Origin: Myxococcales bacterium | GTDB taxonomy: Bacteria > Myxococcota_A > Polyangia > Fen-1088 | Direction of reading: 5' to 3' | Length of the DNA: 35,692 bases | Assembly: GCA_003142855.1 (NCBI GenBank) | Contig: PLNW01000023.1 | Span: 1-35,692 of the forward strand | Shown here: piece after piece, positions 7,875 to 22,593 of the stretch | How the letters are laid out: every line of letters begins with the position of its first letter | Numbering within the stretch: position 1 is the stretch's first letter | Position numbers and translations under genes: made by a program | The notes under the pieces: generated by a model | What the model was told of the DNA's origin: nothing | Seen by the model: the letters and a program-made list of their open reading frames with translations, nothing else | Database searches by the model: none

Positions 7875-7887
<13 letters not shown>
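6739..7887 (+). CDS. Acyl-CoA dehydrogenase family flavoprotein
   Basis: Encodes about 382 residues, full length for the family: an N-terminal helical domain, a middle beta domain with AIAMTEPAAGSDLQSI (FAD contact) and ISNGSQA, and a C-terminal helical domain with RVAFGKPLIEFQ and LHGGYGYMVEYPI. The C-terminal IYAGTNEIM lacks the Glu that is the base in MCAD-type enzymes, but SYERL places Glu247 in the position used by LCAD/isovaleryl-CoA dehydrogenase-type enzymes, so catalysis is probably retained. Homologues in NRPS clusters oxidise aminoacyl groups on carrier proteins (for example prolyl-to-pyrrolyl enzymes). The gene overlaps the NRPS start by 13 bases, which suggests coupled translation and joint action. 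The start at 6739 is chosen from homology; no strong ribosome site is seen, and a later Met (6766 region) is possible. Confidence 0.85.
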
Positions 7888-13760
<5,873 letters not shown>

Positions 13761-13835
13761 GCGCCCTTCGATGGGGGCGCTCATCTGCCAGCGTGCAGAT
13801 GCGCACCGGTGCCATCTCCTCGCTGGAAAGCACCA

Positions 13836-14564
13836 ATGACTCAGAGCCAACCACTCTCCGCCCAGGACTTCTTGCCGCTGGAAGCGGACGACATCCACAT
13901 CTGGCCTCTGTCGCTCGACCTGCCGGAGGCTGAGCTCCGTCGGCTCGAGGGCGTGATCTCAGCCGAGGAAACCGCGTTCGCCAAGCGATTCGCCTTCCCG
14001 TCCGATCGCAGCCGCTACGTGGCCGCCCACGGGCTCCTGCGCCTGGTTCTGGCCCGCTACCTGGACACGATTCCAGCCGCCGTCACATTCCGCCGAAACG
14101 CCGACGGGAAGCCTCGGCTGGCGCATCCCGAGCGCCTACGTTTCAATCTGTCCCACTCTGGTCTCCTCGGGCTCTTGGCTGTGAGCGCCAAGCGGGAGGT
14201 TGGCGTCGACGTCGAGGAGATCCGCGATATCGACAATATCGAGGATTTGGCCAAAACTTGTTTCTCTCCCGCCGAACAGGCCGCCCTTGCTGCAGTGCCC
14301 GCCGAGCAGCGCAAGAGGGCGTTCTTCGCCGGCTGGACGCGCAAGGAAGCCTTCCTCAAGGCGCTTGGCGACGGACTGTCGCGGCCACTCGATTCATTCA
14401 CCGTCAGTCTGGCACCAGCCGAACCAGCCAAGCTGCTCCGGGTAGAGGGAGCGCCCAGGACATCGGAATCATACGCCATTCGATCCCTGGAACCGGCGCC
14501 TGGCTACCTCGGGGCCTTGGCGGTCGATGGACCTGAGGTGAGGGTTCTCTGGCGGTGGGTGTGA
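13836..14564 (+). CDS. Sfp-type 4'-phosphopantetheinyl transferase
   Basis: Encodes 242 residues. It carries the family motifs: RFNLSHSGLLGLLAV (NLSHS at 104-108), VGVDVEEI (Mg-binding GVDVE at 123-127) and WTRKEAFLKALGDGL (WTRKEA at 167-172). The enzyme transfers phosphopantetheine from CoA to the Ser of carrier domains, here most simply the two GGHSL sites of the NRPS encoded 76 bases upstream. The ATG at 13836 is preceded by GGAAAG with suitable spacing; an ATG 27 bases earlier is possible. It is co-oriented with the NRPS and the following flippase gene. Confidence 0.92.
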   Translation: MTQSQPLSAQDFLPLEADDIHIWPLSLDLPEAELRRLEGVISAEETAFAKRFAFPSDRSRYVAAHGLLRLVLARYLDTIPAAVTFRRNADGKPRLAHPERLRFNLSHSGLLGLLAVSAKREVGVDVEEIRDIDNIEDLAKTCFSPAEQAALAAVPAEQRKRAFFAGWTRKEAFLKALGDGLSRPLDSFTVSLAPAEPAKLLRVEGAPRTSESYAIRSLEPAPGYLGALAVDGPEVRVLWRWV

Positions 14565-14645
14565 GGTCGAGAGGCGCCGCGAGTACGAGCACGTCGCCTG
14601 CGGTGCTGTCTCGGCCTCGACGCTGTGCTAAGGTCCCGCCCGCTC

Positions 14646-16226
14646 ATGTCATTGGTACGCACGGTCGCGCGCAACAGTTTGTGGAGCGGGTTCGACTTGA
14701 TTGTCGACACCGTGTTGCCGCCGATTATCACCATCATCGTAGCCCGGGCGATGGGTCCGGCGAAGCTGGGCGCGTTCAGCTACGTCATCTGGATGTCCAC
14801 CGTAGTTGCGAGTCTCGGGTGCGGCGGAATATGGGCGGCGGCGCGCAAGTACATGGCCGACTACGCCGGGCAGAACCGTCCCGACGTCTTTCGGGCCATC
14901 CTCCGCTTCGGTCTGGCCTCTCAGGCTATCGTCTCCCTGCTGCTGGTCGGCGCCGGACTCGTCTGGGTGTTCTTGGCTCTCGCGCCCGACGAGCGCGGGT
15001 TCGCAACCCTGGCGATGGTCTCCATCCTGCCCGCTGGGTTGACGGCCATGGCCACGGCGGTGAACACCGCCGTGGGAGACCTCCGCCCAAACGTCATCGC
15101 ATCCATCGCCGCGGGACTGATGCAGGCCGCTGGGACGTGCGCGACGGTGGTCATGGGCTGGGGCCTCGTCGGTCTCGCTGGAGCCCAACTAGCAGGCAAG
15201 ACCTGCGACTGCGTTGTGCGCTGGATCCTGACCAGCCGGCGTCTCCCTGGCTACTTGCAAGCCATGGGGCCCAGCGCCGGCTCGTCGCGGCTTCCGCCGG
15301 GGCTTGCGCTAAAGCTGACCAAGTTCTGCGGGGAATCGACGATTCTGGCCCTGCTCGCCATGGTCGTGTGGAACCGGTCTGAGATGATCTTCCTAAAGCG
15401 ATTCTGTGACATCCGCCAGGTCGCGTTCTACTCCGTCGCATTTGGCCTGAGCTTGATTCCTGGCCAGATTGTTGGTCCCTTCTCGAGGGCGGCGGGGGTA
15501 AGCGTCTTCGCCGAACAAGGGCGCAGCGCCAAGGCAGGACGGCATGTCGCTCATCTATATTGGCGGTACCTGCTGCTGCTGGTTCTACCGGCGTGCCTGG
15601 GGCTTTCGATCTTGAGCGGTCCCTTGGTGCGGATCCTGTACGGCGTCCAGTATCACCAAGCGGCTCCAGTCTTGATGTTGGCTGCGGCCTTGAGCATGTT
15701 CGCGCCGCTGGCAAACCCGGCGACGGCCCTGGTCACGGCAGCCGGAGGACAAGGGCGGCTGGTACGCTGGGGATTGCTTGCTGCCGTTGCAACCATCGCA
15801 CTCGATTACTGGCTGGTCCGCTACTATGCAGCGATGGGTGGTGTGCTAGCGAACGGACTGGGACAGGCAATTTCGACCATCAGCATAATTGTCATCGCAC
15901 GCGGGTACGTGGATTTTCGCATATCGCTCAGTTTTGCTTTGCGGGTATCCCTGGCGGCACTGGGAATGGCGGCGACGGTGGCACTCTTCGTGCATTTGGT
16001 TCCGGACATTGTGGGTGCTGTGGGAGGGCCATTGCTAGGTGTTGTGGCGTATCCCGCGTTCCTGAGGATGGGACGAGTGGTGGAAGAACAAGATGTTGAA
16101 CGCCTGCTCAAAGCTGAGAACTTCGTTCCTAGCAAGGCCAGGCCTCTGTACCGGAGGCTGATCTATATGGTCGCCTCTGCCAGGGCCGGATCGTCCTCGA
16201 TGGCCGAGACGACGCCGACCCGCTGA
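14646..16226 (+). CDS. Oligosaccharide flippase, Wzx/MATE-like
   Basis: Encodes about 526 residues dominated by some 12-14 hydrophobic segments. The N-terminus NSLWSGFDLIVDTVLPPIIT and the following ARAMGPAKLGAFSYVIW resemble the polysaccharide-export flippases of the MOP superfamily, which move undecaprenyl-linked oligosaccharides across the inner membrane. Charged residues cluster at the C-terminus (RMGRVVEEQDVERLL) as in soluble tails of this family. The start at 14646 follows AAGG by 13 bases; an in-frame GTG at 14625 is an alternative. It lies 81 bases after the PPTase gene in the same direction and so may be the last gene of the NRPS operon, linking peptide synthesis to glycan export. 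It converges with the next glycosyltransferase gene. Peptide or lipid export instead of glycan export cannot be ruled out. Confidence 0.8.
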   Translation: MSLVRTVARNSLWSGFDLIVDTVLPPIITIIVARAMGPAKLGAFSYVIWMSTVVASLGCGGIWAAARKYMADYAGQNRPDVFRAILRFGLASQAIVSLLLVGAGLVWVFLALAPDERGFATLAMVSILPAGLTAMATAVNTAVGDLRPNVIASIAAGLMQAAGTCATVVMGWGLVGLAGAQLAGKTCDCVVRWILTSRRLPGYLQAMGPSAGSSRLPPGLALKLTKFCGESTILALLAMVVWNRSEMIFLKRFCDIRQVAFYSVAFGLSLIPGQIVGPFSRAAGVSVFAEQGRSAKAGRHVAHLYWRYLLLLVLPACLGLSILSGPLVRILYGVQYHQAAPVLMLAAALSMFAPLANPATALVTAAGGQGRLVRWGLLAAVATIALDYWLVRYYAAMGGVLANGLGQAISTISIIVIARGYVDFRISLSFALRVSLAALGMAATVALFVHLVPDIVGAVGGPLLGVVAYPAFLRMGRVVEEQDVERLLKAENFVPSKARPLYRRLIYMVASARAGSSSMAETTPTR

Positions 16227-16273
16227 CCGGCCTTCATCCGGAAGGCAACACGCGGATACAGCGAAGCGGTCTG

Positions 16274-17512
16274 TCACTCGCCGACGTCGACCCGCAACTC
16301 TCTGGGCAGGGGCGAGCCGTCACGGGCAGATAGCAACGCTAGATGCAGCAGGCGGGCGCTCTCGGACCAATCCATGGGGCCGGTCGCGGCGACCGCAACG
16401 GGATCATAGCTTGCCTGGGCAACCCGCCACAGCGCCTCGGACAATTCGTCCGGGCAGCGCGCCGACACCATCTCGCCTGAGGCGGCGGAACTGAGAACGT
16501 CGGGGATGCCGCCGACCCGGGTCGCCACGACACGACGGCCGGAAGCCAGCGCTTCGAGGACGACGTTGGGCGTGCCTTCGCTCCAGCTAGGCAGTGTGAG
16601 AACGTCAGAGGCAGCGATCCATCGCGCCACCTGCGCCAGCGGCTGGGCGCCGGGGAGGAAGATACGGCCGGGCCAACGCGACTGCGCCTCCCGCCAGCAG
16701 GGCGTTTCGCTGCCGTCGCCAACCAGCGCCAAGCGCAGATCAGGCGAACGAGGCGCGATGCTCTCGAAAGCCTGCAGCAAATCCAGCACGCCCTTGCTGG
16801 CTTCAATCCCGCCCACGAAGAGGAGCAGGCGTCCGTCGGGCAGGTCCAGTTCGCGTCGGGCCTCGGTTCGATCGCAAGGGCGAAAAATGGCCCGATCGAC
16901 CCCATTGGGAAGGAAGGCGATGCGGTCTGCGGCCACGCCCAGCTCGTGCGCCTTGGCCGCCAAGGCGCGGCTCACTGCCAACAGACGATCGGCGCGGGGC
17001 AACTTGCGCGAGAGCACGCGGCGGACGCTGTCCCGCTCAGAAAACACATTGAGATCGGAACCGTGCACCTTGACCACCACCGGCAGCTTGAACCACCGCC
17101 CCAGCAGGATCGCGGCGAGGCCGTCGGGGTAGGCCCATGAGCCCATGATCACATCCAGTTTTCCCCTGAGTGGCCACACCTTCGGTAGGAGCGAGAGTGC
17201 GAAGGTCATGGGGTTGGCACTGTGACCGAAGCGGGGGAAATAGAAAACACGCGGATGGAGCACGTCGAGGCCATCGATGCATTCCTGGGCCGGTACCGCG
17301 CTCAGTCGTCCCGTCTCGGACTTGCGCGAGACCAGCCGGGCCCCGGGAAACCAAGGAATGATGCCCATCACCTTCACGTCGCACAGCCGCGACAGCGCCG
17401 CGAACTGCTGTCGATTGTAGGTCCCGGCGTGCTGGTTCACAGCATGGGGGAAGATCTTGGTAATGATGAGCACGCGCAATCGTCGCTCGGATGGGCGGTC
17501 TGCCGCGTTCAC
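16274..17512 (-). CDS. Glycosyltransferase family 4
   Basis: About 412 residues from a GTG at 17512. A Rossmann-like start RLRVLIITKIFP, then KVHGSDLNVFSE, LPNGVDRAIFRP, and the C-terminal donor-binding region SWSEGTPNVVLEALASGRRV with the E-x7-E pair, as in GT-B retaining enzymes of family GT4. These add sugars from nucleotide-sugar donors to a lipid-linked oligosaccharide at the cytoplasmic face. The open frame continues upstream to 17785, but that part overlaps the preceding deacetylase gene and does not look like protein; the GTG sits 12 bases after that gene's stop, so coupling is likely. The sugar and linkage cannot be predicted. Confidence 0.85.
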   Translation of the reverse strand: MNAADRPSERRLRVLIITKIFPHAVNQHAGTYNRQQFAALSRLCDVKVMGIIPWFPGARLVSRKSETGRLSAVPAQECIDGLDVLHPRVFYFPRFGHSANPMTFALSLLPKVWPLRGKLDVIMGSWAYPDGLAAILLGRWFKLPVVVKVHGSDLNVFSERDSVRRVLSRKLPRADRLLAVSRALAAKAHELGVAADRIAFLPNGVDRAIFRPCDRTEARRELDLPDGRLLLFVGGIEASKGVLDLLQAFESIAPRSPDLRLALVGDGSETPCWREAQSRWPGRIFLPGAQPLAQVARWIAASDVLTLPSWSEGTPNVVLEALASGRRVVATRVGGIPDVLSSAASGEMVSARCPDELSEALWRVAQASYDPVAVAATGPMDWSESARLLHLALLSARDGSPLPRELRVDVGE

Positions 17513-17523
17513 AGCGTCTTGCT

Positions 17524-18564
17524 CTAGGCGAGATAGTTGGGAGCCGCCAGGTAGCCCAGGAAGCGCTCGTCCGTCATCCCAGGCGTGGAACACAGGCGCG
17601 AAATATTCAGCCAGTCGGAGATGCGTGCCATGCGGCAGGTCGCCCCGTCGAGGCGGAAGGCGAGCCCAAACCCAGCCTGCTCCACGGCGCGGTAACCAGG
17701 GTCTCCCGGAACGAACCCAATGCCAGCTGGATACGCCAGGACGCGTTGCGCTAGCCCTGTTTGCGCCTGAAGCAGTTCCCGGCATGTCCGCAAATCGCTC
17801 AGGACTTCCTCCGCAGAAATTGTGGGGAGAATACGATGGCTGTCGCCATGAGATTGCACGTTCATGCCATCCTCAACCAAGGCACGCACGCCGCTCCAGT
17901 CTAGGATGAGTTCGTCGGCCAGGCTGCATTCCATGTTTTCGTCCCAGGGCACCTCGCATGCCTCGGCGAGCCCGGTCAGAAACAAGGTCAAGTCCATACG
18001 TGGGTATGTCTTGCCCACGCGGGCCAACCGACGCTCTGCCTCGTAGCGAGAAACCCCGTCGTTGAGTGAGAATTGCAACGGCGCGGGATACCCGAGCCGG
18101 ATCTCGCTGCGCCGACAGCGCGCGATGATGGCGCTGATGCGTTCCCACCAGAACAGCCTGCGTACGCCCATGAAGCCAGTGGGTATGAAAAAGACAGCCT
18201 TGGCGTGATGCTTCTTCAGAATCGGGAGCGCCACCGTGAGATTGTCGCGGTAGCCGTCGTCGAAGGTCAACAAAGCGGGGTTGGGGGGAAGCGGCCTTCC
18301 CTCATCCCGGTATCGTTCTATATCCGTCGTGTCGATGAGCGAGCAATACTCCTTCAACACGGAAACCTGATGGTCGAACTGCTCGGGGCTGGCGCTTAGG
18401 ACACCACGATCGAAGCCGCATCCCAAGTCTTTCGCGACCCGGTGCCAGGTCATGACGATCAGCCGCTGCCAGGAGGATGGCAACCCGACGCTCGCCTTCA
18501 GGATGATGTGGGCAAGGCCCGTCCGTTGAACGGCAACCGCCAGACGTTCGCGAAGATGATACAT
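17524..18564 (-). CDS. Polysaccharide deacetylase, NodB/CE4 family
   Basis: Encodes 346 residues. The NodB homology domain shows LLTFDDGYRDN (TFDDGY at 100-105, catalytic base and metal Asp), AVFFIPTGFMG, and SHGDSH at 238-243 (metal-binding His pair). CE4 enzymes remove N- or O-acetyl groups from glycans or precursors. There is no obvious cleavable signal peptide; the N-terminus is amphipathic, so it may act inside the cell or be membrane-associated. It is flanked by the UDP-sugar dehydrogenase upstream (14 bases) and the GT4 gene downstream, in one apparent operon. Confidence 0.88.
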   Translation of the reverse strand: MYHLRERLAVAVQRTGLAHIILKASVGLPSSWQRLIVMTWHRVAKDLGCGFDRGVLSASPEQFDHQVSVLKEYCSLIDTTDIERYRDEGRPLPPNPALLTFDDGYRDNLTVALPILKKHHAKAVFFIPTGFMGVRRLFWWERISAIIARCRRSEIRLGYPAPLQFSLNDGVSRYEAERRLARVGKTYPRMDLTLFLTGLAEACEVPWDENMECSLADELILDWSGVRALVEDGMNVQSHGDSHRILPTISAEEVLSDLRTCRELLQAQTGLAQRVLAYPAGIGFVPGDPGYRAVEQAGFGLAFRLDGATCRMARISDWLNISRLCSTPGMTDERFLGYLAAPNYLA

Positions 18565-18578
18565 GCCGGGAGCTTTTC

Positions 18579-19904
18579 TTACGCCTTTACCAGTCTCCCC
18601 AATTTCCCGCCTCGCCCCTGAAAGAGCGGGGCGATCATGTTGCGGGAGTCAACCACGAGCTTCACGTCGCGGTAGAGTTCGGGGTTCTTGAATTCATCGT
18701 GGGCTGTAGCCACCAGCACGGCATCGAATCCGGCGAAGGTTTCGGGGGTGCAGGGAACCGACTTCAAGCCCAAGTCGTACTTGCGGGTGTGCGGCGCCAC
18801 GGGAAAGTAGGGATCGCAGTATTGCACCAGCGCGCCGCCTTCCTTGAGGAGCTCCAGCAGCTCGAACGAGGGCGATTCGCGGCAATCGTCGATGTTGGCC
18901 TTGTAGGACAAGCCAAGGACCAAGACCTTCGCGCCGTTCATCGCCTTGCCGTCCTGATTGAGCGCTTCGGCCAGGCGGGAGATCACAAAACGTGGCATCT
19001 GCGTGTTGATCTCGCCGGCCAGCTCGATGAAGCGCGTCCAGATGCCGTGCTCCGCCGCCTTCCAAGATAGGTAGAAGGGATCCAGCGGAATGCAATGCCC
19101 GCCGAGTCCCGGGCCTGGGTAAAACGGCATGTAGCCGAAAGGCTTGGTGCTCGCGGCTGCGATCACCTCCCACACGTCGATGCCCATGGCCAGGAACGTC
19201 AGCTTGAGCTCATTCACCAGCGCGATGTTGATCGAACGGAAGATGTTCTCGAGCAGCTTGGTCGATTCCGCCACCCGCGAGTGCGAAACCTGCACCACGC
19301 GATCCAGGCCGGCTCGGTACAACGCCACGGCCGCCTCGGTTGATTCCGCGTTGATGCCGCCCACCACCTTGGGGATGGTTCGGGTGGAAAAATTCGCGTT
19401 GCCTGGATCCTCACGTTCGGGTGAGAAAGCGAGAAAGAAGTCCGCCGGCGACTTGAGGCCGCTCTTCTCGAGAATCGGCAGCACCTCTTCATCGGTCGTC
19501 CCGGGGTAGGTCGTGGATTCGAGCACCACGAGTTGCCCGCGCCGCAGGCGTTTGGAGATGTCGTGCGCGGTGGCGTGAATATAGGAGTTGTCGGGCTCGC
19601 GATGCTTGCCGAGCGGCGTGGGCACGCAGATCAGGATCGCATCGCACTCGCTCAATCGATCGAAGTCCGAGGTGGCTGAGAAGCGACCCGTCCGCTTGGC
19701 GGCCACCACCCGATTGGGGCCGATGGTCCTGATGTACGACTCCCCCTTGGTCAGGGCATCGACCTTCTTCACGTCGACGTCGAAACCGATGACCCGAAAC
19801 CCAGCTTCACAGAACACGAGCGCAAGCGGCAGGCCTACGTAGCCCTGACCGATAACACCAATGACGGACGACTTCGACTTTATCCCATCCATGAAGGAAC
19901 TCAT
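18579..19904 (-). CDS. Nucleotide-sugar dehydrogenase, UDP-GlcNAc/ManNAc type
   Basis: Encodes 441 residues. GVIGQGYVGLPLALVF at about 16-31 is the NAD-binding loop; FSPEREDPGN (160-169) and LGGHCIPLDPFYLSWKA with catalytic Cys271 mark the UDP-glucose/GDP-mannose dehydrogenase family. The FSPEREDPG and GHCIPLDP variants are typical of WbpA/WecC-like enzymes that oxidise UDP-GlcNAc or UDP-ManNAc to the uronic acid. Together with the 2-epimerase gene at 29-30 kb this could make UDP-ManNAcA, but the exact substrate is uncertain. GGAG five bases before the ATG supports the start. The uronic acid product offers a carboxylate that could be amidated. Confidence 0.9.
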   Translation of the reverse strand: MSSFMDGIKSKSSVIGVIGQGYVGLPLALVFCEAGFRVIGFDVDVKKVDALTKGESYIRTIGPNRVVAAKRTGRFSATSDFDRLSECDAILICVPTPLGKHREPDNSYIHATAHDISKRLRRGQLVVLESTTYPGTTDEEVLPILEKSGLKSPADFFLAFSPEREDPGNANFSTRTIPKVVGGINAESTEAAVALYRAGLDRVVQVSHSRVAESTKLLENIFRSINIALVNELKLTFLAMGIDVWEVIAAASTKPFGYMPFYPGPGLGGHCIPLDPFYLSWKAAEHGIWTRFIELAGEINTQMPRFVISRLAEALNQDGKAMNGAKVLVLGLSYKANIDDCRESPSFELLELLKEGGALVQYCDPYFPVAPHTRKYDLGLKSVPCTPETFAGFDAVLVATAHDEFKNPELYRDVKLVVDSRNMIAPLFQGRGGKLGRLVKA

Positions 19905-19967
19905 GACTGCTCCGATCTCCGAGGCGCCTCGTCAAGGAGGCGAAGTTGCGCAAAAGATATCACACCT

Positions 19968-19984
19968 CCGCTGACTGTCAGCGG
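19968..19984. repeat. Short perfect hairpin upstream of the dehydrogenase gene
   Basis: CCGCTGA, three bases, TCAGCGG. It lies in the 168-bp gap between the acyltransferase stop and the dehydrogenase start, both on the minus strand. No T-tract follows closely, so it may be an operator or part of the leader and not a classical terminator. Confidence 0.4.
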
Positions 19985-20072
19985 AAGAGACACCGTTTGC
20001 TCCACAGCCTTTCGAGGGTTGCCAAGTTCAGAAGCATGGTCTTGCTTTCGCAGCTTCGCGACATTCCATGCG

Positions 20073-21251
20073 TCATCTACCACGAGCGGGGAAACTCGCC
20101 GATTCGCCCGCGCTCTTGCGCCTCACCGAGGTGGTCCGACGTCGCTTCGACCAAATCTTGCGCAGGTAGTCCTCCAGCGCAAATCTGAGCCGAGAGCGCT
20201 GCGCCACCAGCCAAACCATGTCGGAAGAAGCGAGCCCAAGAGTTTGCTTGTACTCGCTGTCACCGGCCATGAAATCATATATGTGGTGCCCCGCCGTGCG
20301 GTTGAGTTCCACGGCGTAGACGTGCGTGACGAACCCAGGCCGGCTGTACTGTTTCTGGCAAAGCTCATAGTCGTACCCCGACTGGTAGTTATAGACTCGG
20401 CCCTGATCGACGAAGTTGTAGAGATATCCTAGAACTGCCTTGCCGGCGCTCATCCGCAAAAGCTGAATCGACCCTTCCGCGAAGTGCGAGCGTATCAGCT
20501 CCGCGTGGAACTCGTTGAAGAAGGGATTGGCAAATGAACCAGGCAGACCCTTCTGTTGCCAATAAGCCTGGTGCAATTGGCTGAGACCGGAGAGAAAAGC
20601 GGACGCTTGCTGGGGGGTGGCCGCGCTTTCGAGCACGAGCGGACCAAGCTTTTCATACTCGCGGATGCTGCGGCGTATGTTGTAGCGAGTGTGGGATCCC
20701 AGGAGTCCGAGATACTCACCACCCGAGCGCCGCAGTGCCTCAAGATCCACATAATGGCACTTGCTCCGGCGGCGTGCGAGCCAACGGGCACCGCCCAAGG
20801 ACATCTGATCGAATAGCCCGGGGTCTTTCACCCCATCGAGAAACCACTCATCCCAATCATCCCGTGAAAGCAGGAACTCGACGCAGCCTTGCGCCGCCTT
20901 CCGCTCGAATCCGCGCTCGGAGAGGAGGCCGTTGTACTCGATGGTGAGCTCGTCGAGATGGGAGTCACCGGTCGAGTTCAAGAACAGTGCGCGAGACAAG
21001 AAAACACCGTGTCGCCGGATCAGACGTCCCACCAGGACTCCCAGCGCGACGATACGCCCTTGCGACTCCACCCTCAACAGCTCTGGACGGACATGCGAGG
21101 GCAGGACGCCCAGCCACGCCCCCATCCAAGCCCATGACATGAAAAACGAGCGATCGCTGCGACCCTCGAGATCGCGCCAGTCGCGCTCCACTTCAGCCAG
21201 GGACGGGAGCCGTTCGAGCGTCACGTGCAGCGATCGGGTAGCGGCCGTCAT
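20073..21251 (-). CDS. GNAT acyltransferase, FemAB/BcsL (CelD)-like
   Basis: Encodes 392 residues. The N-terminal SFFMSWAWMGAWLGVL and the central NIRRSIREYEKLGPL, then GKAVLGYLYNFVDQGRVYNY and YQSGYDYEL, resemble the Acetyltransf_6 proteins (FemAB-like double GNAT fold) found in exopolysaccharide loci. Members acylate sugars or transfer aminoacyl groups; the donor is unknown here. The start overlaps the stop of the GT2 gene by ATGA, so the two are translated together. Basic C-terminal tail (WSKRRRTTSVRRK). In a locus with an NRPS, an aminoacyl or peptidyl transfer role is a possibility but not shown. Confidence 0.75.
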   Translation of the reverse strand: MTAATRSLHVTLERLPSLAEVERDWRDLEGRSDRSFFMSWAWMGAWLGVLPSHVRPELLRVESQGRIVALGVLVGRLIRRHGVFLSRALFLNSTGDSHLDELTIEYNGLLSERGFERKAAQGCVEFLLSRDDWDEWFLDGVKDPGLFDQMSLGGARWLARRRSKCHYVDLEALRRSGGEYLGLLGSHTRYNIRRSIREYEKLGPLVLESAATPQQASAFLSGLSQLHQAYWQQKGLPGSFANPFFNEFHAELIRSHFAEGSIQLLRMSAGKAVLGYLYNFVDQGRVYNYQSGYDYELCQKQYSRPGFVTHVYAVELNRTAGHHIYDFMAGDSEYKQTLGLASSDMVWLVAQRSRLRFALEDYLRKIWSKRRRTTSVRRKSAGESASFPARGR

Positions 21252-22345
21252 GACTTTCGGGCTTTATCTCCGCCCAGGAGATGCTTTTTTGCCTGTCGAT
21301 ACGCGGCCCGCAGCCGCCGGCTGTATTGCGGCGGGAAAAGCGCTGCCAGCAAGAGACCGGTCATGCGCGGTTGCCAGTGACGATAGCGTAGGCTCTGCAG
21401 CAAGTTCTTGCGCGCCTCGGCGTTCTCTCCAATCTCGAGTGCGGCCTCCCCGATCCAGCTATGGGCGTCGGCGAGCACAAAGGCGATCATGTGAGGCGGT
21501 AGATGAATTCGGTCTTTGTCCTGCGCCAAGATCGGAGTGATTGTGCGCAGGAAATTGCGAGCCCTGTGAATCGTATAGTCAGACTGCGTGAGTTGGTCCG
21601 CTCGTCCCTTGAGGTATTTGATGGATACCACATCCACGAAAGCTACCGGGCCAGCCCGGCAGGTGCGTAGGTGGAAATCGTAGTCTTCGCCGGAATGGCG
21701 CAGGTCCTCGTTGAACCCGTGGACCTGCTGGAGGCGCTCACGCCGTATGAGCACGGTCGACGTGTGGACCAAGTTCCCCATGATCATCTGCGAAAAAATA
21801 TCGCCCGCATACACCCGAGCGCCGCGTTCGTGCTCGGGCAGGCGCGCGGAAATCGGGGGCAGCGGGCACGACCGCGAGAAGAGTTGCTCGAACGTGAACC
21901 ACTGGTAGGCACTATACATGGTGCGCAGATAGCGAGAGTTGCGCGTTTCTCCGCCGGGACCGACGGCCTCCATGTCGGTCCAAATCATGCCGGCGTCCGG
22001 CATCAGTTCAAGGCACGCCAGCTGCAACTCGAGCTTCCACGGCATCCAAACATCATCCGAATCAAGCAACGCGACAAAATCACCGCGCACGTTCTGCAGC
22101 CCGGTGTTGCGAGCTGCTGAAACTCCTCGGTTCTCCTGATGCAGGTAGCGAACACGCCTATCAGACCCGTAGCTCCCTTCGATGCGTTGCCTGGTGTCAT
22201 CGGTGGAACCATCATCCACCACAAGGATCTCGATGTTTTGGTGCGTTTGTCCCAAGGCCGAATCTATGGTTCGCTCGATGCAGTCGCCTCTGTTGTAGGT
22301 CGGGACGACAACGCTCACCAGGGAGCTGCTGGACGATGTGCTCAT
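21248..22345 (-). CDS. Glycosyltransferase family 2
   Basis: Encodes 365 residues. GT-A fold signatures: VSVVVPTYNRGDCIERTIDS at about 10-29, EILVVDDGSTDD (UDP-binding), NRGVSAARNTGL, and FVALLDSDDVW carrying the metal-binding acidic triplet. The C-terminal third is helical and lacks long membrane segments. It probably adds a sugar to the growing repeat unit in the cytoplasm. No strong ribosome site is visible before the ATG. About 245 bases separate it from the truncated epimerase copy, and that gap holds nothing I recognise. Confidence 0.88.
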   Translation of the reverse strand: MSTSSSSSLVSVVVPTYNRGDCIERTIDSALGQTHQNIEILVVDDGSTDDTRQRIEGSYGSDRRVRYLHQENRGVSAARNTGLQNVRGDFVALLDSDDVWMPWKLELQLACLELMPDAGMIWTDMEAVGPGGETRNSRYLRTMYSAYQWFTFEQLFSRSCPLPPISARLPEHERGARVYAGDIFSQMIMGNLVHTSTVLIRRERLQQVHGFNEDLRHSGEDYDFHLRTCRAGPVAFVDVVSIKYLKGRADQLTQSDYTIHRARNFLRTITPILAQDKDRIHLPPHMIAFVLADAHSWIGEAALEIGENAEARKNLLQSLRYRHWQPRMTGLLLAALFPPQYSRRLRAAYRQAKKHLLGGDKARKS

Positions 22346-22593
22346 GACGAATATTCTGCCCGAAAGAAGAAATCTGGATCACCTGCGAGCACAAACATCG
22401 ATGCTTCCACAATAACCCGGATGGACGGGACGAGTCGTCTATAGCACCGGTCCTTCGCGCGACCAACCAAATCCTTGAACCAGGCCGGTGTGGAGCAAAC
22501 GACGGGGCCGCTCGAGCAAACGCGCCGAAACACGCAAAACTCATGATCCGCAGGAGCGCCTCGCGCCAGAAATCCTGGTCGGCTTCTCAAGAC

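Noticed and set aside
16230..16246. GCCTTC-ATCCG-GAAGGC hairpin between two convergent genes.
   Set aside because: The stem is only 6 bp and no T-tract follows on either strand, so a terminator call is not supported.
17513..17785. Upstream extension of the family 4 glycosyltransferase frame.
   Set aside because: It overlaps the deacetylase gene and lacks protein-like sequence; GTG at 17512 gives the family's length.
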